A stretch of 64,000 bases of DNA from Streptomyces sp. NBC_00582 (GTDB lineage Bacteria; Actinomycetota; Actinomycetes; Streptomycetales; Streptomycetaceae). Below the pieces are notes generated by a model, which was given only the letters and a program-made list of their open reading frames with translations, had not been told where the DNA came from and searched no databases. Location: contig NZ_CP107772.1 in NCBI RefSeq assembly GCF_036345155.1, positions 9,362,001-9,426,000 on the forward strand, written 5' to 3'. Positions 34,169 to 42,615 of the stretch are shown here, in pieces. The position numbers and the translations under genes are program-made. The stretch's first letter is position 1. Each line of letters starts with the position of its first letter.

Positions 34169-34203
34169 GGGCCGACCGGCCCCCCGCGCGGCCCGTCCGG
34201 CCC
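34169..34203. promoter_or_regulatory. Paired DosR-like boxes between ppk2 and the flavodoxin gene
   Basis: GGGCCGACCGGCCC (34169-34182) and GGCCCGTCCGGCCC (34190-34203; the other strand reads GGGCCGGACGGGCC), centres 21 bp apart. They start 37 bases before the ppk2 ATG and end 94 bases before the divergent flavodoxin ATG. Confidence 0.55.
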
Positions 34204-34296
34204 CGTGCCACCCCCGCCGTACCGCGCGACGATGGAAGTGTCCCGGGGCGTGTGCGCGCACGCGGGGGACGGAGATCAGGAAGGAGGCGAACCGTC

Positions 34297-34794
34297 ATGG
34301 CCGACAAGGTGCTGGTCACCTACGGCACGACCAACGGTTCGACGGCGGAGATCGCCGAAGCGGTGGCCGCCGTCCTGCGCAAGGACGGGCTGTCCGCCGA
34401 GGCACGCCCGGCGCCGGACGTGGCGAGTGTGGCGTCGTACGACGCCGTGGTGGTCGGCGGCGGCCTGTACGCCGGACGCTGGCACAAGGACGCGCGGCGG
34501 TTCGTCCGGCGCCACGGCCGGACACTGGCCGGTCGCCCGGTGTGGCTCTTCAGCAGCGGGCCGCTGGACCCCTCGGCGTCCGAGCGGGACATCCCGCCGG
34601 TACGGGGCGTGCGGCGGGCGATGACCCGGCTGGACGCCCGGGGACACATCACGTTCGGCGGACGCCTCGAGGAGGGCGCCAAGGGACGGGTGGCCGGGAT
34701 GATCCTGCGCTCCGGAAAGGGCGGCGACTTCCGGGACTTCACCGCGATCGAGACCTGGGCGGCGGGCATCGGCCACGAGCTGACCCGCTCGTAG
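34297..34794 (+). CDS. Flavodoxin-domain protein (HemG-like)
   Basis: 165 residues. The N-terminal FMN-phosphate loop YGTTNGSTAEIAEAVA, then VVVGGGLYAGRWHKDARRFV and PVWLFSSGPLD, is typical of the small flavodoxin/protoporphyrinogen-oxidase-like proteins in actinobacterial stress islands. FMN-dependent electron carrier or oxidoreductase; the partner is unknown. AAGGAGG precedes the ATG. The next gene follows after 13 bases, so they are probably an operon. Confidence 0.82.
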   Translation: MADKVLVTYGTTNGSTAEIAEAVAAVLRKDGLSAEARPAPDVASVASYDAVVVGGGLYAGRWHKDARRFVRRHGRTLAGRPVWLFSSGPLDPSASERDIPPVRGVRRAMTRLDARGHITFGGRLEEGAKGRVAGMILRSGKGGDFRDFTAIETWAAGIGHELTRS

Positions 34795-34807
34795 GAGATT
34801 TTCCACG

Positions 34808-35533
34808 GTGGCACGAGAGGACGTGACGGCCATGGCCGAACAGCAAGCGGTGCCCGTGACGGAGGGGCCGCCCGCGGGTGATCTGGGCCGTCGGCTCGCC
34901 GCGCGGCGAGCCGAGCTCGGACTGTCGCTGCACGAGACGGCCGCCCGGGCCGGCATGGCCCCCAGCTATCTGGCGCACCTGGAACGGCACCCCGGGGCCG
35001 CCCCGGGCCGGGGAACCCTCCTCGGTCTCGCGGGGGTGCTGCAGACCACGGTGTCGGCACTGACCGGCGGCGACGCCGACCGCCCGCCCGGTCCGGGACG
35101 GGCCGGGCACGCGCCCGAGTTCACCGAGCTGACCAGGACCGAGTGCGGCGATCTGCTCGCGACGCACGGGGTGGGCAGGCTGGCGGTGCCCACCGCCCAG
35201 GCACCGGTGATCGTGCCCGTCAACTACAGCGTCGTCGACGGCACGATCGTCTTCAGGACCGCGCGGGGCGCGGCACCGTCCCTGGCGGTCGGCTGCCCGG
35301 TCGCCTTCGAGGTCGACCGCATCGACGACACGTTCAGCGAGGGCTGGAGCGTGCTGGTGCGCGGGCACGCGCGCATGGTCACCGACCTCGGTGAGGCGCA
35401 TCGCCTGGCGGGGCGGGCCCACAGCACCCCGTGGGCGGGCGGCCGGCGTGACGTATGGGTGCGCATCCACCCGTACGCCGTCACCGGCCGCCGGATCAGC
35501 CGGCGCGCGGAGACGGACGTGCCCACCGGGTGA
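34808..35533 (+). CDS. XRE-type HTH fused to pyridoxamine-oxidase-like flavin-binding domain
   Basis: 241 residues from GTG 34808 (ATG 34832 is the alternative). N-terminal HTH: LGRRLAARRAELGLSLHETA, then APSYLAHLER (about residues 25-90). C-terminal split barrel: LATHGVGRLAVPTAQAPVIV, then VAFEVDRIDD and WSVLVRGHA (about 100-230). A DNA-binding/flavin-binding fusion could sense redox state or a flavin ligand. Operon with the flavodoxin gene; a terminator follows at 35542. Confidence 0.78.
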   Translation: MAREDVTAMAEQQAVPVTEGPPAGDLGRRLAARRAELGLSLHETAARAGMAPSYLAHLERHPGAAPGRGTLLGLAGVLQTTVSALTGGDADRPPGPGRAGHAPEFTELTRTECGDLLATHGVGRLAVPTAQAPVIVPVNYSVVDGTIVFRTARGAAPSLAVGCPVAFEVDRIDDTFSEGWSVLVRGHARMVTDLGEAHRLAGRAHSTPWAGGRRDVWVRIHPYAVTGRRISRRAETDVPTG

Positions 35534-35541
35534 GACGCGGC

Positions 35542-35573
35542 GGAGCGACACCGCGGGGGATCGGTGCCGCTCC
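35542..35573 (+). terminator. Intrinsic terminator after the HTH-flavin gene
   Basis: Arms GGAGCGACACCG (35542-35553) and CGGTGCCGCTCC (35562-35573), one mismatch, eight-base loop, followed by TGTTTCC. It marks the right edge of the stress island; the 35574-35694 gap holds nothing else I can recognise. Confidence 0.7.
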
Positions 35574-35694
35574 TGTTTCCAGAGTGGCCCGTCCGGCTCC
35601 CCTTGCACAGGTGCCGAAGGTCCCGCCCCGCGCGCCGTACGGCCCCTCACCGCACGACCGGTCCTCATCACACGCACACCGGTGCGCGCCGGGA

Positions 35695-36849
35695 TCAGGC
35701 CAGGTCCACCCACGTCCCCGTCCCGGCGGACCGGGTCATCGCCTCCAGTGCGGCGGCGCTGTGGACCGCGTCCGTGAGCGTCGTGCCGTACGGGGTGCCC
35801 TCGGCGATCGAGCGCAGGAAGCGGTACGCCTCGACGACCTTCAGATCGTCGTAGCCCATGCTGTTGGCGGCGCCGGGCTGGAACGCGCCGTACTCGCCGA
35901 CGCCGGGGCCGACGTACACCGTGCTCACCGGCTGGTCCTGGTACGTCGTGCCGCGGCTGACGCCCAGCTCGTTCATCCGGCGGAAGTCCCAGAACACCGC
36001 ACCTCGGGTGCCGTGCACCTCGAAGCCGTAGTTGTTCTGCTCGCCGACCGAGACCCGGCAGGCCTCCAGGACACCGCGGGCGCCGGAGGCGAAACGCAGC
36101 AGGCAGTTGACGTAGTCCTCGTTCTCCACCGGGCCGAGGTCGCCGCCCGTGGAGCGGGTGTGACCGGCCGTCGCCCCGGTCGGACGGGCCCGCTCCGGCA
36201 CGAAGATCGCGGTGTCGGCGGTGAGGGAGACGATGTCGCCGAGGAGGAAACGGGCCAGGTCCACGCCGTGCGAGGCCAGGTCGCCCAGCACCCCGCTGCC
36301 GCCGCGCGCCCGCTCGTAACGCCAGGTCAGAGCACCCTCGGGATGGGCCGCGTAGTCGCTGAACAGCCGCACGCGGACATGGGTGACCGTCCCGATCTCT
36401 CCCGAGGCGATCAGCTCACGGGCGGCCTCGACGGCGGGCGCGTTGCGATAGTTGAAGCCGACCGTGCCCTGCACGCCCGCCTTCGCGACGGCGTCGGCCA
36501 CCGCCCCGGCGTCGCCGGCGGTCAGACCCACCGGCTTCTCGATCCAGATGTGCTTGCCGGCCTCCGCCATCGTCACACCGATCTCCCGGTGCAGGAAGTT
36601 CGGCGCGGTGATGCTGACCGCCCGCACACGCGGGTCGGCGGCGATCTCGCGCCAGTCCCGGGTGGTCGAGGCGAAGCCGAACTGCGCGGCGGCCTCCTCC
36701 GCCCGGCCCGGCACCTCCTCCGCCACCCGGATCAGCTCCGGACGCAGACCCAGGCGCGGATAGTGGTGCGCGATCCGGGCGTACGCCTGGGTGTGCACCC
36801 GCCCCATCCAGCCGAACCCCACGACGGCGACACCGAGCGTGCTTGCCAT
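35695..36849 (-). CDS. Gfo/Idh/MocA-family oxidoreductase
   Basis: 384 residues. Rossmann motif VVGFGWMGRVHTQAY, then the family EKPVGLTAGDA (catalytic Lys region) and GFNYRNAPAVEAAREL. NAD(P)-dependent dehydrogenase acting on a sugar, inositol or similar polyol; substrate unknown. Start ATG 36849 follows AAGGGGTG. Divergent from a LacI regulator, with an operator just downstream of a likely promoter (TTGACA at 36928-36923, CAGGGT at 36905-36900), so LacI repression is expected. Confidence 0.87.
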   Translation of the reverse strand: MASTLGVAVVGFGWMGRVHTQAYARIAHHYPRLGLRPELIRVAEEVPGRAEEAAAQFGFASTTRDWREIAADPRVRAVSITAPNFLHREIGVTMAEAGKHIWIEKPVGLTAGDAGAVADAVAKAGVQGTVGFNYRNAPAVEAARELIASGEIGTVTHVRVRLFSDYAAHPEGALTWRYERARGGSGVLGDLASHGVDLARFLLGDIVSLTADTAIFVPERARPTGATAGHTRSTGGDLGPVENEDYVNCLLRFASGARGVLEACRVSVGEQNNYGFEVHGTRGAVFWDFRRMNELGVSRGTTYQDQPVSTVYVGPGVGEYGAFQPGAANSMGYDDLKVVEAYRFLRSIAEGTPYGTTLTDAVHSAAALEAMTRSAGTGTWVDLA

Positions 36850-36872
36850 GACACCCCTTCTCCCTACCTGTT

Positions 36873-36975
36873 TGGACCGTTCCACAAGCGCTGGGCCCCA
36901 CCCTGGGCCCCGAATACCCAGGTGTCAATCCTGGAAGCCCCCTTTGACAAGCCCACGACCTTATGGAACGGTCCA
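36873..36975. promoter_or_regulatory. Divergent promoter with two LacI-type operators
   Basis: TGGACCGTTCCA (36873-36884) and its exact reverse complement TGGAACGGTCCA (36964-36975). Rightward promoter: TTGACA 36944-36949, 17-base spacer, AACGGT 36967-36972 inside the right operator. Leftward promoter: TTGACA 36928-36923, 17-base spacer, CAGGGT 36905-36900, with the left operator just past the start site. Confidence 0.7.
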
Positions 36976-36979
36976 CACC

Positions 36980-37984
36980 ATGAGACCCCCGACGATCCGC
37001 GACGTGGCCGAACGCGCCGGCGTGTCGAAATCCCTGGTCTCCCTGGTCCTGCGCGGCTCCGCACAGGTGCGTCCCGAGAAGCGGCAGGCCGTGCTGGCGG
37101 CCGTCGAGGCCCTCGGCTACCGGCCCAACGCCGCCGCGCGCAGTCTCAGCGAGCGCCGCACCCGCTCGGTCGGCGTGCTCCTGAACGACCTGCGCAACCC
37201 CTGGTTCGTGGAACTCCTCGACGGCCTGAACTCCCGCCTCCACGACAACGGTCTGCGCATGCTGCTCGCCGACGGCCGACTGGGCCGCCGCCTCGGCGAG
37301 GACCTCACCCGCACCTTCACCGAGCTCAGGGTCGACGGGCTCATCGCCGTCGGCACCCTTCCTCCTTCGGAGGCGCTGCGCGCCGCGGCCGCCCACATCC
37401 CCACCGTGGTGGCGGGCGCCCGTGAACCGGACCTGCCCCGCGTCGACGTCGTCGCCAACGACGACGAGCACGGCGCGCGACTGGCCACCGAGCACCTCAT
37501 CGCGCTCGGCCACCGCCGTATCGCGCACATCGCGGGCACGGGCGTCGTCGGCGAGCTGCGCCGGCGCAGCTTCGAGACGGTCATGGGCGAACACGGGCTC
37601 GCGGCGGAGGCCGCGGTCGAGCAGGGCGACCTGACCGAGGAGGGCGGCTACCGGGCCATGGTCCGGCTGCTCAGCGCACCCGAGCGGCCGACCGCCGTCT
37701 TCGCCTTCAACGACATCGCCTGTGTGGGCGCCCTGTCCGCGGCCGAGGAGTCCGGCCTCCAGGTGCCGCGGGACCTGTCCCTGGTCGGCTACGACAACAC
37801 CTACCTGTCCCGGTTGCGGCACCTGTGGCTGACCACGGTGGACAACGCCAGCCACGACGTCGGGCGGGGCGCCGCCCAGCACCTCCTCGACCGCATCGAG
37901 GACCCGGCGCGGCCCAAGCGGACCGTGCTGTCCCCGCCGGCCCTCGAGGTGCGCGGGACGACCGCGCCCCCCGCCGCCGGCTGA
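36980..37984 (+). CDS. LacI-family transcriptional regulator
   Basis: 334 residues. HTH TIRDVAERAGVSKSLVSLVL followed by the hinge helix NAAARSLSERR; periplasmic-binding-like effector domain from about residue 60, with VVANDDEHGARLATEHLIA and VGYDNTYLSRLRHLWLTTV. The operator ends 4 bases before the ATG and the inferred -10 is 7 bases before it, so the mRNA may be leaderless; there is no ribosome site. Likely autorepressed and controlling the divergent oxidoreductase. Confidence 0.88.
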   Translation: MRPPTIRDVAERAGVSKSLVSLVLRGSAQVRPEKRQAVLAAVEALGYRPNAAARSLSERRTRSVGVLLNDLRNPWFVELLDGLNSRLHDNGLRMLLADGRLGRRLGEDLTRTFTELRVDGLIAVGTLPPSEALRAAAAHIPTVVAGAREPDLPRVDVVANDDEHGARLATEHLIALGHRRIAHIAGTGVVGELRRRSFETVMGEHGLAAEAAVEQGDLTEEGGYRAMVRLLSAPERPTAVFAFNDIACVGALSAAEESGLQVPRDLSLVGYDNTYLSRLRHLWLTTVDNASHDVGRGAAQHLLDRIEDPARPKRTVLSPPALEVRGTTAPPAAG

Positions 37985-38047
37985 GCTCGCGCCGAGCCGG
38001 GAGCACACCGCGGCGACACACGCCGGCCAAGAGTTTGTTACGAGCCA

Positions 38048-38115
38048 TTGACAGAAGCCCCGCGCGTCGGCACTCTCATGTGCACACCGGTTGGCTAAAC
38101 GATTTACCAACCCGG
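38048..38115 (+). promoter_or_regulatory. Promoter and operator of the second LacI gene
   Basis: TTGACA (38048-38053), 17-base spacer, CACTCT (38071-38076). Downstream is an imperfect palindrome, TTGGCTAAACGATTTACCAA, centred near 38100. Its A/T-rich core (TAAACGATTTA) is typical of LacI-family sugar operators and stands out from the GC-rich background. Confidence 0.6.
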
Positions 38116-38150
38116 TATCCACTACTTTGTACGGACGTTGGGCAGGGGCG

Positions 38151-39209
38151 ATGGCGCGTCGGATCGGGATCAAGGACGTGGCCGCGGCGGCAGGTGTGTC
38201 GACCGCGACCGTGTCGCACATCCTGAACGGCGTCGAGGGCAAGCGCGCCAGCGCCCAGACCCGGCAGCGCGTCCTGCGGGTCGCGGAGGAACTCGGATAC
38301 GCCCCGAACGGCCTCGCCCGGGGGCTGCGGACCCAGCGCTCCCAGACCATCGGCCTCGTCAGCGACGAGATCGCCACCACCCCCCACGCCGGCCGGATGA
38401 TCCTCGGCGCCCAGGAGGCCGCCGCGGCCGAGGGACTGGTGCTCCTCCTCGTCAACACCAGCGGCGACGCCGCACTGGAGCGCACGAGCATCGAGATGCT
38501 ACTCCAGCGCCAGGTCGACGGCGTGCTGTACGCGGCCATGTACCACCGGGTGGTGAGCGTCCCGGGGAGCCTCGGCTCGACGCCCACTGTGCTGCTGGAC
38601 GCCCGCTCCGAGGACCCCGCCGTCCCCTTCGTGGTACCGGACGAGGTCCAGGGCGGTTACACGGCCGTGCGCGAGCTGATCGCCCACGGGCACCGCAGGA
38701 TCGGCATGACCGTCCAGACCGTCGACCTTCCCGCCCGGCAGGGCCGCCTGGAGGGCTACCGCAAGGCCCTGGCCGAGATCGGTGTCGCCTACGACCCGTC
38801 CCTGGTCGCCGTCGAGACGGCCGTGCCCTTCAACACGGTCGGCGGCGATGTGAGCGCGGGGTACCGGGCCGCCCGGCGGCTGCTGACGGCGGACCGGCGC
38901 CCCACGGCGCTGTTCTGCTTCAACGACCGGATGGCGGCCGGTGCCTACCGCGCCGCCGCCGAACTGGGACTCTCCGTCCCCGGCGATCTGTCGGTCATCG
39001 GCTTCGACAACCAGGAACTGGTCTGCGAGTCGGTCCACCCCCAGCTGACGACGGTTCAGCTGCCGCACTACGAGATGGGGGCACGGGCCGTGGCCCAGTT
39101 GCTCGCACTCACCAGGACTCCGGGCCGGCCACCGGGCCCGGACATTCAGGAGAAACTGCTGTGCCCGCTGGTGGCGCGGGCATCGGTCGCTTCGCCGCCC
39201 CGACTCTGA
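38151..39209 (+). CDS. LacI-family regulator, probable repressor of the fructan/sucrose operon
   Basis: 352 residues. HTH GIKDVAAAAGVSTATVSHIL, hinge GLARGLRTQRSQTIGLV, and an effector domain with FVVPDEVQGGYTAVRELIA and SVIGFDNQELVCESVHPQLT. ATG 38151 gives the canonical LacI N terminus (MARRIGIKDVA); the frame is open further upstream through the operator. It lies upstream of GH32 and ABC transport genes on the same strand and is their likely sugar-responsive regulator. Confidence 0.87.
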   Translation: MARRIGIKDVAAAAGVSTATVSHILNGVEGKRASAQTRQRVLRVAEELGYAPNGLARGLRTQRSQTIGLVSDEIATTPHAGRMILGAQEAAAAEGLVLLLVNTSGDAALERTSIEMLLQRQVDGVLYAAMYHRVVSVPGSLGSTPTVLLDARSEDPAVPFVVPDEVQGGYTAVRELIAHGHRRIGMTVQTVDLPARQGRLEGYRKALAEIGVAYDPSLVAVETAVPFNTVGGDVSAGYRAARRLLTADRRPTALFCFNDRMAAGAYRAAAELGLSVPGDLSVIGFDNQELVCESVHPQLTTVQLPHYEMGARAVAQLLALTRTPGRPPGPDIQEKLLCPLVARASVASPPRL

Positions 39210-39301
39210 CCCCGGGACGGCGAAGCATCTGCACCATGACAGGCGACCGTCGCAACCGGTCGTCGGTCCTGTCGGTACGTGAACACAGTGAGGGTACACA
39301 T

Positions 39302-39379
39302 ATGACCCCCGAGACTTTCAACGAGTCCTCGAACCAGCGCCGTCGGCCGGCCTCCACCGCTCGGGCACACGGGTACTGA
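39302..39379 (+). CDS. Possible 25-residue peptide upstream of the GH32 gene
   Basis: ATG 39302 follows GTGAGGG at a good spacing and reads MTPETFNESSNQRRRPASTA then RAHGY to a stop at 39379. It could be a leader peptide or the remnant of a gene. The rest of the 399-base gap 39210-39608 holds a short dyad (GACCG...CGGTC near 39247-39263) and GC-rich sequence, with no further gene seen. Confidence 0.3.
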   Translation: MTPETFNESSNQRRRPASTARAHGY

Positions 39380-39608
39380 GCCCGCGCCACCCGCTCCCCG
39401 CCGACCGAGGTCGGCTCTTCCGCACCCCTTTCCCGCGTCCCGCCGCCGGCCCGCGGCCGGCCCGCGCCCGCGCCGCCCCGTCCGGCGTGCCGCGCGCGGC
39501 GGGTACCGCCGGAAGGCACGTCATCGCGTTCTCCGAGGGGACCGCCGCCGGCCGTTGTCCGGTGACCGGCCGTCCCCGCCTGCTCTTCGCACCTCGAAAG
39601 GCACGTGT

Positions 39609-41081
39609 GTGTCCACCGCGCCCTGCGATCCACACCGCCCGGTCGCGCATCTGCGCCCGCCCCGGAACTGGATCAACGACCCCAACGGACTGGTCTTCCA
39701 CGACGGCCACTACCACGTCTGCTACCAGTACAACCCCCATGGCGCGACCCACGCGCACATGCACTGGGGCCACTTCCGCAGCTCCGACCTGCTGACCTGG
39801 GAGCCGCTGCCGATCGCCCTGTCGCCGACGCCGGGCGGCGTGGACGCCGACGGCTGCTTCTCCGGCAACGCCGTCTCCGACGGCGACCGGCTGGTCGCCT
39901 TCTACTCCGCGCACCGAGAGGACCGCTCACCCCAGCACCAGCCGGTCACCTCCGCCACCTCCCACGACGGCGGCCTGACCTTCACCCCGCGGCGCGCACC
40001 GGTCGTCGCCGGCTGGCCCGAGGACTGCACCATGTACCGCGACCCGTACGTCTGGCGGGACACGGACCGGTGGCGGATGCTCGTCGGCGCCGCCCTCACG
40101 GACGGCCGCGGCGCGGCCCTGCTGTACGAGTCGCCCGACCTGGAGGACTGGACCTACCGGGGCCTCTTCGACGCCCGCCGGCAGGAACCGGTCGGCGGCA
40201 CCGGCCTGCACACCGGCGAGGGCTGGGAATGCCCCCAGTACCTGCCGGAGCAGGCCGGACGCCCCGGCGCCCTCCTGTTCAGCGCATGGAACGCCCACGA
40301 CGGCGAACGCTGCGTCACGGCCCTGGTCGGCAGAGAGAACGGCGACGTCCTCGAGGCCGGCGCCCCCGTCCTCGTGGACCACGGCCCGGACTGCTACGCA
40401 CCGGCCCTCCTGCGCGCCCCCGGCGACCGCTGGCTGCTCTGGGGCTGGTCCCCGGAGGCCCGCGAGGAATCCTGGCCGGTCGCGGACGGCTGGGCCGGCG
40501 TGCTGACCCTGCCCCGCGAGATCTCGGTCGACGCCGACGGCACGCTCCGGCAGCGGCCCGCCGCCGAGCTGCTCGCCCTGCGCGGCGAGCACACCGTGAG
40601 CGCCGAGGGCGTGACCGAGGGCCCCGAGCCCGTGGAACTGGGCGGCGTGGGCCGCGCCTTCGACCTGACGGCGCGCCTGGAGGCCACGGGCACGGCGGGC
40701 CTGCGCCTGGTCACCGACACGGAGGGAACCGAGTATCTGGACCTCCGCCTCGACCCCGCCGCGGGCGAGCTGGTGGTCGACCGCGACCACGCCTCGCGGG
40801 ACCCCCGCGCCCACGGCGGCACCCATCGGCTGCCCTGCCCCGACGGTCCGGTCGAGCTGCGGCTGGTCGTCGACCACTCCATCGCCGAGGTCTTCCTGAC
40901 CTCCACCGACCAGGTGCTCACCCTGCGCTGCTACCCGACCGGCGACGGCCCGTGGCGACTTCAGGCCCGCACCGCGCCCGACACCCGTCTCAGCTACGCG
41001 ATCGACGCCTGGGAGCTGCGGCCCCTCGTCGTCAAGGAGCCGGGCACCGACACCGACGCCGAGCAGGACCGGTCCCGATGA
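39609..41081 (+). CDS. Glycoside hydrolase family 32 beta-fructosidase (sucrose/levan/inulin)
   Basis: 490 residues. Five-bladed propeller motifs: NWINDPNGL (nucleophile Asp), FSGNAV, YRDPYVW (transition-state Asp) and WECPQYL (acid/base Glu), followed by a C-terminal beta-sandwich with VDHSIAEVFLT. No signal peptide, so intracellular hydrolysis of imported fructosides is likely. Start GTG 39609 follows CGAAAGG; the frame is open further upstream without a ribosome site. First large gene of the operon with the ABC transporter. Confidence 0.9.
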   Translation: MSTAPCDPHRPVAHLRPPRNWINDPNGLVFHDGHYHVCYQYNPHGATHAHMHWGHFRSSDLLTWEPLPIALSPTPGGVDADGCFSGNAVSDGDRLVAFYSAHREDRSPQHQPVTSATSHDGGLTFTPRRAPVVAGWPEDCTMYRDPYVWRDTDRWRMLVGAALTDGRGAALLYESPDLEDWTYRGLFDARRQEPVGGTGLHTGEGWECPQYLPEQAGRPGALLFSAWNAHDGERCVTALVGRENGDVLEAGAPVLVDHGPDCYAPALLRAPGDRWLLWGWSPEAREESWPVADGWAGVLTLPREISVDADGTLRQRPAAELLALRGEHTVSAEGVTEGPEPVELGGVGRAFDLTARLEATGTAGLRLVTDTEGTEYLDLRLDPAAGELVVDRDHASRDPRAHGGTHRLPCPDGPVELRLVVDHSIAEVFLTSTDQVLTLRCYPTGDGPWRLQARTAPDTRLSYAIDAWELRPLVVKEPGTDTDAEQDRSR

Positions 41082-41188
41082 CCGGGCAGCCGGCCGCGTC
41101 GCCGTCCACCACGGGCCGATCCCGACCTCTCTTCGCGCACCTCCGCACCACCCACCCTCACCCGCGTCCCACCCCGGAGGCTCCCACC

Positions 41189-42532
41189 ATGAACGCCGGC
41201 ACCGGAAGATCCCGCCGTACCGCCCGAACGGCCCTCGCCCTCGTCCTCCCCCTGGCGGCGCTGGCCGCCTGCGGCGGTGGCGGCGGCACCGGCACCTCCG
41301 CCGAACAGGGCAGCGGCACGGGCACCATCACCGTCTGGGCCCACCAGGGGCAGGCCACTGAGGCCACGGCCCTGCAGAACGCGGTGAAGACGTTCAACTC
41401 CTCCCAGAAGAAGATCAAGGTCGAGCTGACCCTGATCCCCGACACCGACTACACCAAGACCATCACGACCACCGACGCCTCCAAGCTGCCGGACGTGATG
41501 GAGTTCGACGGCCCGACCATGGCGAACTTCGTCTACAACAAGAAGCTCACCGCGATCGACGACTACGTCTCCGCCACGACCATGGCCAACGCCACGGACG
41601 CCATCAAGGCGCAGGGCGAGATCGACGGCAAGCACTACGGCCTGGGCATGTACGACTCAGGTCTCGGCGTCTACGGCAACAAGAAGCTGCTGGACGCGGC
41701 GGGCGTCACCTACCCCACCGGGCTCGACGACGCCTGGACCGCGGCCGAGTTCACCGCTGCCGTCAAGAAGCTGGCCGCCGAGGACGCCGACGGCAAGAGC
41801 CTCGACCTCCAGGAGAACAACGGGTACGCCAGTGAGTGGGGCACCTACGGATTCGCCCCGGTCGTCTGGTCGGCGGGCGGCTCCCTGCTGAAGAACGGCA
41901 AGGCCGAGGGCGTCCTCGACACCCCGGCCGTGGCCTCGGCGCTGAAGACCTTCCAGTCCTGGAAGACGTACACCGACCCCAACACCGACGGCAACGCCTT
42001 CGCCAAGGGCAGGGTCGCCCTGAGCTGGGTCGGCCACTGGATGTACCCGGCCTACGGCAAGGCCCTCGGTGACGACCTCGTCGTCCTGCCGCTGCCCGAC
42101 TTCGGCGACGGCCCCAAGACCGGTCAGGGCTCCTGGAGCTGGGGCATCGGCGCCGCCACGAAGAACGGCAAGGCGGCCGGCGCCTTCCTCGACGCCCTCC
42201 TGAACGACACCAACGTCACCGCGATGACCACGGCCAACGGCGCCCCGCCCGCCACCCGTTCCGTCCTCGCCAAGAGCCCGCTGTACAAGGAGGGCGGACC
42301 GCTCCAGCTCTTCGCCGACCAGCTCGCCCAGCCCTGCGGCGACAGCGCCATCACCACGTCGTGCGTCGCCGTGACCCGCCCGGTCACCGCCGGATACCCG
42401 ACCGTCACGGCCAAGTTCAGCGAGGCCCTGGCCTCGGTCTACGGCGGCGCCGACCCCAGGAGCGCCCTGGAGAAGGCCGCCCGCGCCATCGACCAGGACT
42501 TCTCCGACAACGCCGGCTACCGGATCCAGTAA
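41189..42532 (+). CDS. Sugar ABC transporter substrate-binding lipoprotein
   Basis: 447 residues. Lipoprotein signal: Arg-rich n-region, LALVLPLAALAAC with the lipobox Cys followed by a Gly/Ser linker. The mature part is a family-1 extracellular solute-binding protein: ITVWAHQGQATEATALQNAV, LPDVMEFDGPTMANFVY and GRVALSWVGHWMYPAYGK. Binds the (fructo-)oligosaccharide outside the membrane. GGAGG precedes the ATG by about 9 bases. Confidence 0.9.
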   Translation: MNAGTGRSRRTARTALALVLPLAALAACGGGGGTGTSAEQGSGTGTITVWAHQGQATEATALQNAVKTFNSSQKKIKVELTLIPDTDYTKTITTTDASKLPDVMEFDGPTMANFVYNKKLTAIDDYVSATTMANATDAIKAQGEIDGKHYGLGMYDSGLGVYGNKKLLDAAGVTYPTGLDDAWTAAEFTAAVKKLAAEDADGKSLDLQENNGYASEWGTYGFAPVVWSAGGSLLKNGKAEGVLDTPAVASALKTFQSWKTYTDPNTDGNAFAKGRVALSWVGHWMYPAYGKALGDDLVVLPLPDFGDGPKTGQGSWSWGIGAATKNGKAAGAFLDALLNDTNVTAMTTANGAPPATRSVLAKSPLYKEGGPLQLFADQLAQPCGDSAITTSCVAVTRPVTAGYPTVTAKFSEALASVYGGADPRSALEKAARAIDQDFSDNAGYRIQ

Positions 42533-42615
42533 CCCCGCAGGACCGAGCGGCCGGGGCGGACCCCTCGACGCGACCTCGCGCGAGGCCGTCCGCCCCGCCG
42601 GGAACAGGACCACTC

